A stretch of 64,000 nt of DNA from Stereocaulon alpinum (GCA_018257865.1 JAEUBA010000016.1:350954-414953); one strand, 5' to 3'. Positions 49,250 through 61,600 are shown, counted from the stretch's first letter. Numbers and translations are program-made. Notes: generated by a model not told the origin, from the sequence alone.

Positions 49250-50780
49250 CGACTTTCCGGAAGTCTAGTCTAAAGCTATTAGCATAATCGATATCCTACT
49301 AGAGGAGTAATTGCGAATCCCCTTAGTTAATAGATAGCAGTCTACTAAGCTAATAACGAAAGTCTATCTACTCAGCCAGAAGGATCGAGACTTCGTTAAT
49401 AAAGAATTTAATAAGTTATATAAATAAGGTCGAATTAACTAGACTACTTAGCTAACTCCGTTCGGTTTCCTAGTATTCGTTATATAGCGAATAGTATATA
49501 TCGACGGAACTACCTAATAAAAGGGTAGAGTAGTTATTAATATTAGAGGCCTTAATACTATCGTAGTAAAGGATTCCTACCTATTACCCCTATAGATAGA
49601 TATTATCTCAGTAGTATAGGGCTGTCGATATATCTCCGTAATTAACTATACTAGTTTTTTCTTTCAGTAGCTTATAGCTGAAGAGGATTGATATAAGTTT
49701 ACTATTATTACGTATAGAGGTTAGGAATTATTTAATATTATTATACTAAGTTTTTATAACTCGCCTCTATATATATAAAGGCGAATAGATCTATTACTTT
49801 GAGACTTCCGTTAGTACTACTGTGCCTATATTAATAACGTAGTAGTCTACTCTGCTACCTTAGAGGAGCACCTTCAGTATCTAAGAGCTGTATTTAATAA
49901 ATTTTAAGCTCTTAGAATACGGCTGAAGCCTTTAAAGGCCTTTATTAGCTATCCTTCTATTACCTTACTTAGCTAGCAGGTTAACGGCTTAGGACTTACT
50001 ATAGAAGAAGAGAAGATTAAGGCCTTATATAGGCTATAGTTTCTACGAAATCTTAGTAAGCTGGAGCGGTATCTTAGTCTTATAGGATAGCTTCGGATAT
50101 ATATACCCTACTACGCCTAGATTACAGCGCTATTATAGGCGTTAAAAACGAATATACTAAAAGGATTACTAAAAGCCGGTTATACCTATAAATCGTTCGT
50201 TTAGAAGGAAATTAAGTTACCTACTAATATTAAACTTAAGTCGTTTAAGCTTATTTAAGAAAGGTTCTATAATCCTACCTTCCTATACTATTTCGACCCT
50301 AAACGTCTATTATTTTTAGATATTAATACTTCTAAAGAGTATAGAATCGGTACTATCGTATACTACGTTAAAGGAGATCCTAATATAGCTAGCGTAATAA
50401 AAGAAGGAAAGGCTATAGAGTTTCTACGGTAGTATATTTAACCTATTATATTCCTTAGCAAATTACTTTCTATAGCGGAATAGAACTACTAGCCTACTAA
50501 GCTTAAGGTTATAGGTATCGTCTAGCTAGTTCGGAAGATACGATATCTTATTAAATTAGGAGTTAAGGTATATACTGCTATTATCTTTACTAACTATACC
50601 GCCGCCATAGAGATTACGCAGCAGACGATATTAATATCGTTAAGTATAGATAAGCTAAATTTACGGCTTATTAGGGCTTCCTAATACTTATCGTAATTTA
50701 GTCTTAACGTACGCTACCGCCTTAGTAAGATCCACTTAGTGCCTAACGCCCTAAGTCGTCTTCTTAGTACTATAATAGTC
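49250..50780 (+). pseudogene. Gypsy-3 reverse transcriptase and RNase H, RIP-degraded
   Basis: Reading through stops gives the finger/palm order of Ty3/Gypsy RT: KDRDFVNKEFNKLYKQGRI near 49380, PFGFLVFVIQ near 49455, GRVVINIRGLN near 49520, VINYTSFFFQQ, and YINNVVVYS. The RNase H-like part reads FYNPTFLYYFDPKRLLFLDI near 50265-50325 and ends with HLVPNALSRL. Catalytic Asp codons at the YIDD box are mutated to Asn, so the enzyme would be dead even without the stops. Confidence 0.85.
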
Positions 50781-51089
50781 GAGAGCACTAATATTCTTAA
50801 TAACCTTATAATCGATTAACCAGCTGCTTATTCGGCTACCTTAGTTAAAATATTAGAGGAATTCCGCTAAAAAATAATAGACGGCTATACTAAGGAGTCG
50901 TAATAGCGACGAATACTTAAGGTAGTCGATCCTAAGCCTAGAGATATAAGTTCTTTAGAGGGTAAGGAAGCTACTGCGATTTTAACCCTAGGGTTAGCAC
51001 TACTAACTAAAGTTAAAGATAGAGGTACTAGATTTAGCTATAATAATAGCCTTATCTACTTCTATAGCGTAGATAGCACTTAACGCGTA

Positions 51090-52395
51090 TATATTCCTAG
51101 GTCTGTATATAAAGAAGTCTTTAATATAGCGTATAATAAGTATGTGTATAGCAGTTTTTATAGGTTATATAAGTAAATTACTAGTTCTCTATATATTCGG
51201 AGACTAAGTGATTCGCTAAAATAGTATATTTATTATTATCTAGAATACTAGCTGAATTAAATAAAGCGATACCTACTATACGGCGCCCTTATACTAATAC
51301 CTTATTCTATAACGCTATTCTATACTATTACTATAGATTTTATCCTAGTATTAATACCTACGGCTTATATAGCAGGGAGCTTTAACTATCTTCTTATAAT
51401 TATATATAAGAGTATAAAGAGGGTGCTACTGCTCCTTAGATAGGAAAAGTAGGGAGCGAAAGAATAGGTATATACTATTATAATAGCGCTGATTAGGTAT
51501 AACTAGGGTATTCTAGTTATAATAATTTCGGATAGGGGTCCTAAATTTATATTATCTTTCTAGAGGTTTATATTCGAGAAGTTAGGGACTTCTCTGCTTA
51601 TATTAACCGCCTACTATCTATAGATAGACGGTTAGTTAGAACGTACTAATTAGATAGTAGAAATCGCGCTACGCTACCTCTTAACTTCCTATCCTAACGC
51701 TGACTAGACTAAATTCTTGCCGTTTATTTAAGGCAGTTTAAATAATTCGGCTAATACTACGACAGGGCAGGCTCCTAACGAACTTATATATAGCTTTAAG
51801 GTATATAACTCCTTAAATATACTCGCCGACCTACCTATTAAGGATCTTCGCCGCCTCCGGAGTATCTATTAAAAGGAAGTAGAGGAGGCTATAGCCTTTA
51901 CTAACGCTACTACTAAAGTAAGGTATGATAGTACTTATAAACCTATTATACTAAAGAAGGGCTCCTAAGTATACCTTTAGCTATATAGGGGGTATAAGAT
52001 TCTAGGCCTAGATAACTGTAAGCTATCCTATTAGAGGGTAGGACTATTTACTATTAAGAGGGCTATTAGTCCCTTTATATATAAGCTTAACTTACCGCCG
52101 ACGATACGAATTTATCCTATTATATTAATAGCCTATCTTAAACCCTTACCTTTAGAGGAGGATCCTTTCTATTATCCTTAGCTATCTAATCCGCTACCTA
52201 TCTCCGCTACTAGTAAGGAGGCGCTTAAATATAAAATTGAACGCCTTCTAGAGAAGAGAATAGCTAGAAGAAAGCTATAATACCTTATAAAGTAGAAGGG
52301 CTACTCCCACTATTAGAACCGCTAGTATAATATTAATAACCTCTAAAAGGCAAAGCGCCTTATTACCGAATATAAAGATTACTATATAATACGTC
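51090..52395 (+). pseudogene. Gypsy-3 integrase and chromodomain, RIP-degraded
   Basis: Integrase parts in order: zinc-finger region with SSLYIRRL near 51185; catalytic core with TIDFILVLI near 51330, ISDRGPKF near 51523 and a QLERTNQ stretch near 51630 holding the Glu region; GPY-like YKILGLDNCKLSYQRVGLF near 51990. The chromodomain reads KIERLLEKRIARRKLQYLIK near 52230, then KGYSHYQNRQYN. The C-terminal chromodomain places it among chromoviruses. Confidence 0.85.
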
Positions 52396-52499
52396 CTAGA
52401 CGTAAAGGCTGCTAATAATAATTAGACTTGCCCTTACTACTGCTAAAGAGAGGACGTAGATATCCTAAGAAGGCTGTTAGTTAATCTTACTTACTAAGT

Positions 52500-52635
52500 C
52501 GCTTATAATATCCTTCTACAGCTCTACTTATAATATCCTTCTACCGCCTACTTTAAATATCCTTCTACAGCTCTACTTATATTAGGTATCTCTACTTACG
52601 ATATCCTTCTACAATATCCTTCTACAGCGCAGCGC
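52500..52635 (+). repeat. Imperfect short tandem repeats before the Gypsy-3 3' LTR
   Basis: AATATCCTTCTACAGCTCTA-type units recur about five times with variable spacing between the end of pol and the polypurine tract. They are non-coding. Confidence 0.7.
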
Positions 52636-52686
52636 TTAATATAAGACTATTAAGGGCGATAGGAGTATTTCTTATTAGGGGGATAT

Positions 52687-52816
52687 TATTACGGATTACT
52701 TGCTTTACTTACCCTACTCGCTTAGAACCCTTAGGGTTAGGGCTACTAATTTATACTTAGCAGAATTCTATAGTATAACTAAATGAATATCTTTTACCAC
52801 GCTTATAATCCTAATA
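52687..52816 (+). repeat. Gypsy-3 3' LTR (130 bp)
   Basis: This is the same length as the 5' copy and differs by a few transitions, including TG to TA at the first dinucleotide and CA to TA at the last. Confidence 0.92.
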
Positions 52817-52821
52817 TTATA

Positions 52822-53880
52822 TATATCTTATATAACTAGCGTTCCTTCAGGACTAGCGGCTTTGCGTATATATATATATAGATTTCTCTCTATAGATAAT
52901 TTAAAAACTTACTATTTTATCAACTATTATCCAAACTTATATAGAGAGCTTCTATTACGGGCTAGCCTTTCGCTACTTACTAGTCCTTCGTTACTTACTA
53001 GTATTTATACACTTTGGCGTTGATCTAACGCTAGGCCCCTTTGGCCTTAGCGCCTCCCGAGCCGCGTCTCTAATATATTATACACACGCGCCCTGTATCT
53101 AGCTTTCCTTCCTTAGATATATTCTCCTAGTCAATTAACACCCCTATCGACTCGCTCTAGGCCGGCCCCTGACAAAAGAAGAAGTACTATATCCGTATTA
53201 ATAGATCTTTCGACCTGCCTAGTATACGTTATATAGGTGTCTACTTAATCTTAGCTATTATTAATAAAGTAGCACTAGGTATATCTCTCGGTAACACCTT
53301 CTTTAGGTAAAAGTAGACTAATAGTATTAACCCTTTAGCTTACGTGCGCCATGGTTCCGCTATCGCACGTGATATAACGTTAGTCGGGGTCCTAGGCTTG
53401 GTAACGGTATTACTACCGAGGACTCCCTCGAACTTTTATAGTTCCTTAGAAATTAGTTCTACTACTAGACTATACCTATCTTTAGCGACTCTACGTCTTT
53501 TATACCTTAGGCCGCCGGCTTGCCGCTAGCGGACTAGCCCTTAATAATTATAGCTTATATATTATAGTTTATAAAATATAATCTATTATTAATATATAGT
53601 TCTTTTAGCTATCTAAATACTAGTATAATATATTCTTAAAATAGATTAATAGTTTTATAAGTAGTATAGTTCTAGTATACTTTTACCTAGATAAAGGTAT
53701 CTATTTATATATATAGGGGTTACTAGGTAATAATATACTTATATAGAGTTTTTAAGGTAAAAGCTCTATCTACGTATCTTCTAGAACCTTCTAGAATCTT
53801 CTAGAATCTACCTTCTAGATATAGCGTAGTCTTATAAGCTGTTATTTATATCCCTTTAAGATATACTTCCTTAAAATATA
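52822..53880. other. Partly RIP-mutated stretch, no gene recognised
   Basis: CA/TG content is mixed, higher at 52960-53180 and 53340-53400. A 61-codon plus frame at 53344-53529 has no recognisable family. Confidence 0.4.
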
Positions 53881-54562
53881 ATAGGACGCAGTGTCGATAC
53901 ACTCTATATACAGTCCATAAATGCAATTCCCCCCTAGTTCTACGGGATCGATAAAAGTACGCAAATCTAGGCGGAAGCTGGACTATTGGGGCAAGCTTCT
54001 ACGTGACGCTGGTGCACATATCGAGGCGTAATTAGATTAGAAAGCACCTCCTCCCCGAACTTAGGATGCCTGGTCGTGAACATCGCGCGAGCTAAGTAGA
54101 AGTAAGTCTTACACCGCAACTCGCCCGTGTGTGACGCCATGCCACCAAAGCTGATCCCTTTTTGACCTATCACAAATGCACACCTGGCCATTAGGGGTCA
54201 GCGCTAAAGTTTGGGCGGATCTTTCGGGAATCCCGGTCCCATGAGTGAAGCACAAGTAGGAAGGTGGGCAATTGCGACCGGTCAAGGGATGAGTCACTAC
54301 CCTCAGCGTGCATGCGCCACCTCTGAGCCTACGCAATAACCTTCGCATGATCTTGCGGGGTATGTTTACGTCATCGCCTTGGCGGATATAGGGCGTGCAC
54401 CGGAGTTCTTATGATCCTTGGAGATTAGTTTATTTATTCTGCAGCTATCGCAATACCCTTTACACTAATCGAGGCCATTCAAACTCTCAAGCACTTACGA
54501 CCTACACCAAATCTGAAACGATACTAGCGAAGAGCCTCAAGCGTCTCTTGTTGTAAGAGAAG
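53881..54562. promoter_or_regulatory. Unmutated upstream region of the HET gene
   Basis: CA/TG content is normal, in sharp contrast to both sides. Short minus frames (53967-54348) have no family match and look like chance frames. The region immediately upstream of the HET start (about 54420-54560) has the C/A-rich look of a fungal promoter and 5' UTR (CACTTACGACCTACACCAAA). No specific operator was identified. Confidence 0.45.
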
Positions 54563-55846
54563 ATGCGTCTACTTCACACTACTGACCTCAGGCTCAAGAG
54601 TTTCCCCAGTCCTAAACACCCTGATGATGGGACATCGTTCCGCCTAGATACGAGAACAGGAGATCCACAAAAACCACCCGAATATGCAATCCTCTCGCAT
54701 CGATGGGCCGAAAATCCCGAAAATGAAGTATCATTCACAGACATTTCCACTGGTGTTCACCAAAATACCGAAGGTTGGTCCAAAGTCATAGAAAGCCGCA
54801 AAATAGCGAAGGCCCATGGTATCGAGTGGATCTGGATCGACACGTGCTGTATCGATAAGCGTAGCAACACAGAGCTATCCGAGGACCTCAACTTGATGTA
54901 TACTTATTATGCCCGCGCTAAAGAGTGCTACGCGTATCTGTTCGACGTCGTGTGGAAGCCCAAAGGTAGTGGAAGTAGACTGACAAAGGAGAGCTCGAGC
55001 GGGGAGCCGAGCGAATGGTTCACTCGTGGCTGGACACTTCAGGAGCTGCTCGCCCCGGGAACTCCATGTAAGAGTAATGATGAAGCTCCGAGCATTACGA
55101 ACTCGACTATGCTTTTCTTTGACCAAAACTGGACAGAGATAGGTCAAAAAGCGGATGCCGACCTTTGCACCGAGATATCACAACACTCGCTGATTCGGCC
55201 GGAGTATATAAGGTCGCCGGGGACGCACAAAAAGGCAAGTATCGCAATGAAGATGAGCTGGGCAGCTAGACGAAGCACAGGAAAGCTTGAAGATAGAGTG
55301 TACAGCCTGTTTGGCGTGTTTGATCTTCAAATGTCGGTCCTATACGGCGAAGGCGAGGCTAACGCCCTCATGCGGCTGCAACTGGAGCTTATCGCACGGT
55401 CGGACGACCAGTCCATATTCGCCTGGGTGAAACCGTCTGGGTACGATGAGCCGGATCCATGTGGAATGCTAGCAACCTCGCTGAATGATTTCGAGAACTC
55501 GTACGAAATCGTCAACTTTCCGATCAAAGACAAAGAGAAGCCACTCTACGACATGACCAAGGAGGGTCTGGCATTTCGGGTTTTCAATGGTGGGCGTAGG
55601 ATGACCAACTTTGAGGGACGGTCCAGCAGTAGGAAGGAGACGATCATGCTTGCTTGTTCCAAGAGCAGCGACGGTGGACATGTTGATCGACGCAACGTGG
55701 TCGTTATTAATCTGGAAAGAAAAGGTGACTCATTGCAGCGAGTGTCTTCTGGGAATTGGAATCTATCGGACAAATTCAGTGTCCCTACTAGCAAATGGTG
55801 GCTTAACCCTGGAATACGTAGAGTGTTCTATGTCAAGCAGGGCTAG
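54563..55846 (+). CDS. HET-domain protein (heterokaryon incompatibility), 427 aa, intact single exon
   Basis: HET domains act in non-self recognition after hyphal fusion and can trigger cell death. The three conserved blocks are present: YAILSHRW at residues 41-48; IEWIWIDTCCIDK at 87-99, followed by SEDLNLMYTYYARAKECYAYL; and EWFTRGWTLQELLAP at 151-165. The region after the domain (GKLEDRVYSLFGVFDLQMSVLYGEGE, residues 240-265) is the conserved segment of the Podospora HET-E/HET-D-like class of HET proteins. No NACHT, WD40 or membrane segment follows, so it is a stand-alone HET protein of ordinary length. The start is the first Met after an in-frame gap, in a purine-rich context (AGAAGATGC). 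It is the only clearly intact gene in the window and is free of RIP mutations, although RIP-saturated repeats begin 1 kb or less to either side. Confidence 0.93.
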   Translation: MRLLHTTDLRLKSFPSPKHPDDGTSFRLDTRTGDPQKPPEYAILSHRWAENPENEVSFTDISTGVHQNTEGWSKVIESRKIAKAHGIEWIWIDTCCIDKRSNTELSEDLNLMYTYYARAKECYAYLFDVVWKPKGSGSRLTKESSSGEPSEWFTRGWTLQELLAPGTPCKSNDEAPSITNSTMLFFDQNWTEIGQKADADLCTEISQHSLIRPEYIRSPGTHKKASIAMKMSWAARRSTGKLEDRVYSLFGVFDLQMSVLYGEGEANALMRLQLELIARSDDQSIFAWVKPSGYDEPDPCGMLATSLNDFENSYEIVNFPIKDKEKPLYDMTKEGLAFRVFNGGRRMTNFEGRSSSRKETIMLACSKSSDGGHVDRRNVVVINLERKGDSLQRVSSGNWNLSDKFSVPTSKWWLNPGIRRVFYVKQG

Positions 55847-56060
55847 TTGGTATAAGTAACTAAACACCGAATCATAGGCACGAACGTCGTTCTTTAAACT
55901 TACTTCTTATAAGGTTGGCAAAGATAAGCCCGAGTTCCACTCTAGATATTAGAACTCACGTAAACCTTAAAGGACCTAGCTGACGGCGGCGGCGAATGAA
56001 CAAAGCTATCACGTATTGTTGTGCGGCAGACGAAGGTGGAGAGTACGTAGGGTTACCTTA
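55847..56060. other. 3' flank of the HET gene, unmutated
   Basis: CA/TG content is normal up to about 56060, where RIP-saturated sequence begins again. No ORF. It probably holds the 3' UTR and terminator, but no clear polyadenylation signal was picked out. Confidence 0.4.
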
Positions 56061-56990
56061 TTTCAGCGAGCACGGTTGCTATATCCTATTATTTATACCT
56101 TTCTATCCTTACGTTAGCACTTAAGATATATCTAGCTATAGTTAAGAGCTACGTAAGTTATTAACGCTCGTACTTATCGTAGAATTAATATCTACTTAGA
56201 TATATAAATATTAAAGCTAGGGTAAGATATATTATATAGAGCTAGTTATATAACTCTTAGTAAGCTAAATAGTCGCTTATATCTAGTCTTTAGTATATAT
56301 ATCTAATAGAAGACGATTATATTATCTATTAAGAATAAGTTAGTAATTAGATACTAGTTATTAATCCTAGCCTGTAATATTATACCTACTTAAGATTACC
56401 TTAGTAAGGCGGGACGGGTAAACCTAGTTACTAAAGTCTCTTCTAAGTTAGAAGTTTATAATTACCTTAGCTATTAAAAGGATTCTATAGAAAGTAACGA
56501 AGTCTAGGTAGTAGAAAATTAACGAGAGTAACTTAAGCTAAGACTAAGAAAGCTATTTTAGGCTCCTATATACTATATCTCTATACTATAGTACTAGGCT
56601 CGCGTAGGTTTCGCGTCCTATTACTCTTTAAATAAGTAGTAATTAATAGAAGAGTTAGCTATTATTATACTTTTAACGTAATAGTAGTACGAATAGGCGA
56701 ATAATTAGAGATAGAAGACTAGTCTTTAGTATTTCTCTATTCTACTCGTTATACTCTACTCCGCTCCTAAACTTATTCGCGTTAGGTAATTATATTAGTA
56801 ATCTACTCTAATTCTATTAACGATCTAGATATAAATTAATATATAACGAAAATATAAGTTAAAGTATCTTAAATTATTACTTCTTTTATACTATCCTAAT
56901 CTATTATAGAGACTAATATATATTACTAGTTATAAGTCTTATTCCCTTAAGATAGTCGCGATATTACTTTTACTATATACTATTCCCTAG
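56061..56990. other. RIP-saturated stretch, unrecognised
   Basis: Stop-filled on both strands. It lies downstream of the TPR pseudogene on that gene's strand. No family was seen. Confidence 0.4.
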
Positions 56991-57801
56991 CCGCTATACT
57001 ATTAATATTTTTATCTAATAAGTCTAAATATAAACCCTCTATATACTATCTACTAAGTATATCTTCTAACTTCTTTATAAATAGATAGTTTAAGCTAAAG
57101 ATCTATTTCTACTTTCTAATATATTCTTCTATAAGTATAATAGCCTTCTTATCCTTATCTTTATTCTTTAAAATAAATATAATATTATTTATACTAGTTA
57201 GTATATTAGGATATTTCTAGTCTAATATCCTCTTTCTTTATCTTTATTACTTATACCTCAAGCTCTTTAGCCTTCTTCTAATATCTCTAATTTTAGTATA
57301 TTAAGGTAAGATTAGCTATACTAGTTAGTATAGAGGGATATTTCTAGCCTAATACCCTCTTCCTTATCTCTATTACTTATACCTTAAGCTCTTTAGCCTC
57401 CTACTAGCGTCTTTAATTTCTATATATTAAGATAAGATTAACTATACTAGTTAGTATAGTAAGATATTTCTAACCTAATACCCTCTTTATTATCTCTATT
57501 ACTTATATCTTAAGCTTTTCGGCCTCTTTCTAGCGTTCCTAAATTCTATATATTAAGATAAGATTAGCTATACTAGTTAATATAGAGGGATATTCCTAGC
57601 CTAATACTCTCTTTATTATCTCTATTACTTATACCTTAAGCTCTTCGGCCTTCTTCTAGCGTCCTCCTAAGCTATATATTAGACCTACTATATCTATACT
57701 ATTTGAAGTCTTCTTATACTCTTAGTTAAGTATTTTCTTCCTTACTTTTATCGCTATTTCGGATAGGTCGATAGCTTTAGTTATACTCTCTTTCCTCTAT
57801 A
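56990..57801 (-). pseudogene. TPR-repeat (kinesin-light-chain-type) protein C-terminal part, RIP-killed
   Basis: Read right to left through stops, this gives 42-residue tetratricopeptide units of the kinesin-light-chain type, common at the C-terminus of fungal NLRs: KAEELKV-VIEI-KRVLG, then YPSILTSIANL-LIY. A first diverged unit (AIKVRKKILN near 57745) precedes four similar ones, and a final unit reads AIILIEEYIRK near 57130, then KKLEDILSR, the usual end of such arrays. The frame ends near 56990. The N-terminal effector or ATPase part is missing, because the hAT-like MITE and Helitron adjoin at 57802. It could have been an NB-ARC or NACHT TPR protein or a plain TPR protein. Confidence 0.75.
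57200..57690 (-). repeat. 126-bp tandem repeats (TPR units), about four copies
   Basis: The landmark ATTACTTATA recurs at 57245, 57372, 57498 and 57624, giving 126-127 bp spacing, i.e. 42 codons. The leftmost unit has one extra base relative to the others, which shifts its frame. Confidence 0.85.
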
Positions 57802-57809
57802 TATACTAT

Positions 57810-58662
57810 TACTACCCGGAAAGGTATAGGATATCCTATAGAATATCCTACTAGGATAGTATAGGTTTAGGGGACCCTAAATCCTATACCTCCTAATAGA
57901 TATAGAATAGAATTAGGACGGGATTACTAAGAGGTATAGGATATTAGTAGGATTACTAAGATATATAGAATATTAGTAGGATATCCTAGTAGCGGATAAG
58001 ATAAGAAGATTATCTAATATAAAATAATAGTTCTAGCTATTATTCTAGTTATTATATCTCTATATAATTATAGAATTAGAATAATAGCTAGTAGTATTTA
58101 TAGTAGAGGACTATCTAGTAGTAGTTATAGTAATACTAAATAGCTATTTAGTATTAATACTATTAGACTATTTAGTAGTAGTTATAGTAATAGTAGGGGG
58201 CTATCTAGTAGTACTTATAGTAATACTAAATAGCTATTTAGTAGTAGTTATAGTAATAGTAGGGGGCTATCTAGGCTTCTTAGATAGTTAACCCTTTCTA
58301 GCTATTAAAGTATTCTAGTTATTATTCTAGCTATTATTCTACTTATTATTCTAGCTATTATTCTAGTTATTATAAATCTAAATAATAATTTTATTTTTAG
58401 ATAAGTATTCTAAAATAATTTTAGTAGCTAGAATAATAGCTAGAACTACTATTATATACTAATATCTTCTTTATCTAATCTACTATTAGGATATTCTATA
58501 CTAATAGAATATTCTACTAATATCCTAAAACCTCTTAGTAATTCTATCCTATCCCGTACTATACCGCTAGTAGTATAGGATATAAGACCTTAATACTATA
58601 CTATCTCGCGGGATAGTAGAAAGTCTAATATCCTATACTATCCTATACCTTTCCGGGCAGTA
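57810..58662. mobile_element. hAT-like MITE, 853 bp, with 8-bp target duplication
   Basis: Its ends are inverted: TACTACCCGGAAAGGTATAG on the left and, reverse complemented, TACTGCCCGGAAAGGTATAG on the right. Less perfect inverted similarity continues inward to about 58050 and 58420. A perfect 8-bp duplication TATACTAT flanks it (57802-57809 and 58663-58670), the length typical of hAT elements. No coding capacity. The centre (58080-58270) holds imperfect subrepeats (CTATTTAGTAGTAGTTATAG type). Confidence 0.8.
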
Positions 58663-58674
58663 TATACTATATTA

Positions 58675-61600
58675 TCTTTCTTACTATAATAGAAAATCGG
58701 TAATTAGGACCCTGAGATCACCCGTGCTAAGCGAGCTAATATATCTTAAGAGAATAAAATCTAGATCTCCTCTTCCGGCTAGCACGAATATTAAAACTAT
58801 AAGAATCTTTACATCTTACGCACTTTCCTTTCAACTTATATAATAAATATATTTTACGCCTAAAAAATATACCTCCTTTTAAGGATTCTATCGCTGCAAA
58901 AATAATAAAAATCTGTCGATATACATAAAAGATATCGCTAAGTATATACTATACCTAAGCTAAAGTCTTAGGTCTTAGCGCTTTTCCTCTATTACCTAGT
59001 TTCTAGACGTATTTTTAATATTAATAATTATTAAGCTCCTTTATAAATATCTTTCCTTATACCCCTTCTATATATAATACTAGACGTATTATACGCTAGA
59101 CTAATAAGCGGGACTATAATATCTATATTAACTTAGAGTCCTCTATACCTACTATTCTTATAAGCCCTAAGAGACCCTCTAAGAGGCAACGCACAGCCCT
59201 TAGTAAAATTACTAAGAATAGTATAAATAGGTAAAGAAGACTAGGAGGTAGGAGGAAGAAGAAGATAGCTATAGATACTCTAGCTATTAATACTATATAA
59301 GAGATTATAGGAGAGACCGCGGTACTTAGGTATTTACTAAGTAGGCCGTTCTAAGAGCCTTAGTATAATTCTTATATTAATAGCTATACTATAATACAGC
59401 GTAATTATAACCCTATTAACTTATATTTATAGGTGGTAATCTCGTAAAGAGTCCCTCTACCGGCTCCTACTCTAAAAGATATTACTAGGTTAGCGCCTAC
59501 TAAGTTTATAGATATTAACTTAATTACTCCCCTACCTAAACTAGTATACTCTAAGCGCACTCTACGCTACTACGCCTACTAGGAACGAACTATAGAAGAC
59601 TATAGCCTAGACTACCCCAGTCGCTGATATAGCCTATATCAGCTGAGGAATAGGGCTATATTCTAGTTATATAGGGACCTAGCTGCGGCTAAAGACGTAA
59701 AGCTCTTTATAATTAATAAAGGTTTCTATAATATATCTAATACCTACCTCTACTATACTACTTAGTCTTAGCCTATAGAACATAGGCCCTATAATTAGTA
59801 GCTATACTATAATAATAGGAAGAATAATTAGCTACCGCCTAATTAATTATATAAACTAGAAGAGGTCGATCTATTACCTAATAGATTGGAAAAGGAACGT
59901 AAGCTTATAGCGCGTAAAATAAATAACTTACTCTATAAAATTAAAGACGTCTTAGTAGATAGGTACCCTCTATACTATAGGACTACTTATAGTAAAGAAT
60001 TTATTTAAAATATTATTAGCTATAATAATAGCCTCTCCTTTACTAGTAAGGTAGCTAATAATATCAACTTTAACGTAGGCCGTACTACGTTCCGAATCTA
60101 GGGGTTAGTCTACTATTATATAGGGCCTCTTATACCGGATAACAGCGAATAGGCGAAGTTTACTTAAATCTATACCTTAGATGGTATATAAAAGTAACTA
60201 GATACTTAGTAGTACTATTTAGGGGGTATAGATCTAGCTACCCTTACTCAGCTATAGCGTATCCTATATACTATTAATCCGTATACTTAAGGTTTTAAGA
60301 CTTACTTCGATCATATAAAGGAGGATAAGGAAAGATATCTAATTAAGATAATAAGTATACGTATTTAGCAGCTTAATCTAAAACGTTAAAATAGGGGTAT
60401 ATATAATCGCCCTACGTCTACTAAGGTCGCCCGTATTATAATTATACCTACTAATAGGAAAAAGGGTCGTATTAAACGTAATATCCGTATAGAAACTAAA
60501 GAGGGGGGTCTTATAATAATCCTAAAGTAGTATCCTTCTTATATAGCTCTATAGTATATCTTACTATTCCTATTTAGCGAGCAGTTATAGTATAATCGTA
60601 TCCTATTAGCCGGTCGACAGCTTCCTAGCGATTATCTATTATATATATCGCAGCGTAATTATACTATTAGTATACTATCTCGCTATAACTTCCAGTTTTC
60701 GGATAATCTAGAGTAAGAAGATAGTAGCAACGACTTAGAGTAAGAAAACGACCTTAATACTAATAATAATAATACACCTTAAGGGCGTAGAGGATCTATA
60801 CGATTAATAAGGCATTAGTTTTATATAAAGTAGATATAGGTAAGCGTTTTCTATTACTCTAAGTTAGAATATCTTCCTTCTAAATCTAACTATACTATAG
60901 ATCCGTTTACCTTACTTTAGTTATATACTAGATAGGGGGCGTCTTTTCAGTTACTAGGTTACTAATATATAGGCTTTAATTAAGATAAACGATCTAAATT
61001 AGTATAGGCGAAATTAGTAAACTATCTAAGCTAACTACTACTTAGGGCTTATAGATAGGCTTAGTACTAACCTTAGTATCTCTCTTAAGGATTTTAGGTC
61101 TAAAGTAACTATACTACCGGCTATAATACTAGGAAGCCTACGATATATAAAGGCGAAGATATAAGACGTAATAACGATTATTTAGAAAAGGGGTAAACCT
61201 AAGTACTTTATTACCTTTACGTATAATCCTAAGTAGCCTAATATTTAAAATCTACTAAAGCCTAGCTAGATATAAGAGTACTATTATAATCTAACGGCCT
61301 ATATATTTAAGTAGAAGCTTAATAAGCTTATAAACGACCTCCTTAAGCTTTATATACTTAGTATTAATATTACTTATTACTTTATAATTAAGTTTTAAAA
61401 GCGAGGACTGCTATACGCCTATATTTTATTAATTATACGGGAAGAGGATCGGATTTATACTATTAAAGATATTAATAGTATCGTCTAAGTATTTATACCT
61501 AATAAAGGAGCTGATAAGAAGCTCTATAAGTTAGTTCTATAGTATATAGTCTATAATCGCTATACTAGTAACCCTAATAATATATACTATAGTAAAGAGA

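Larger units (their letters stand above)
45421..52816 (+). mobile_element. Gypsy-3, chromodomain Ty3/Gypsy LTR retrotransposon, 7.4 kb, RIP-degraded
   Basis: The element has 130-bp LTRs (45421-45550, 52687-52816) with TG...CA ends and a perfect 5-bp target duplication TTATA (45416-45420, 52817-52821). Inside: gag (about 45900-48300); protease/reverse transcriptase (49250-50500, with VINYTSFFFQQ near 49640 and catalytic box YINNVVVYS near 49827, both Asp of YIDD now Asn); RNase H end HLVPNALSRL near 50733-50765; integrase (51100-52200, with ISDRGPKF near 51523 and YLQIDGQLERTNQ near 51612); chromodomain (52225-52390). A GGGGGATAT purine tract precedes the 3' LTR. Every domain carries RIP stops. 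Confidence 0.92.

Noticed and set aside
53967..54348. Minus frames upstream of the HET gene
   Set aside because: No family or codon pattern. More likely HET promoter sequence.
54875..55859. Frames overlapping the HET gene in other frames and on the minus strand
   Set aside because: Shadows of the HET coding sequence.
57200..57690. CRISPR-like or satellite reading of the 126-bp repeats
   Set aside because: There are no spacers. The period is 42 codons and the translation fits TPR units.
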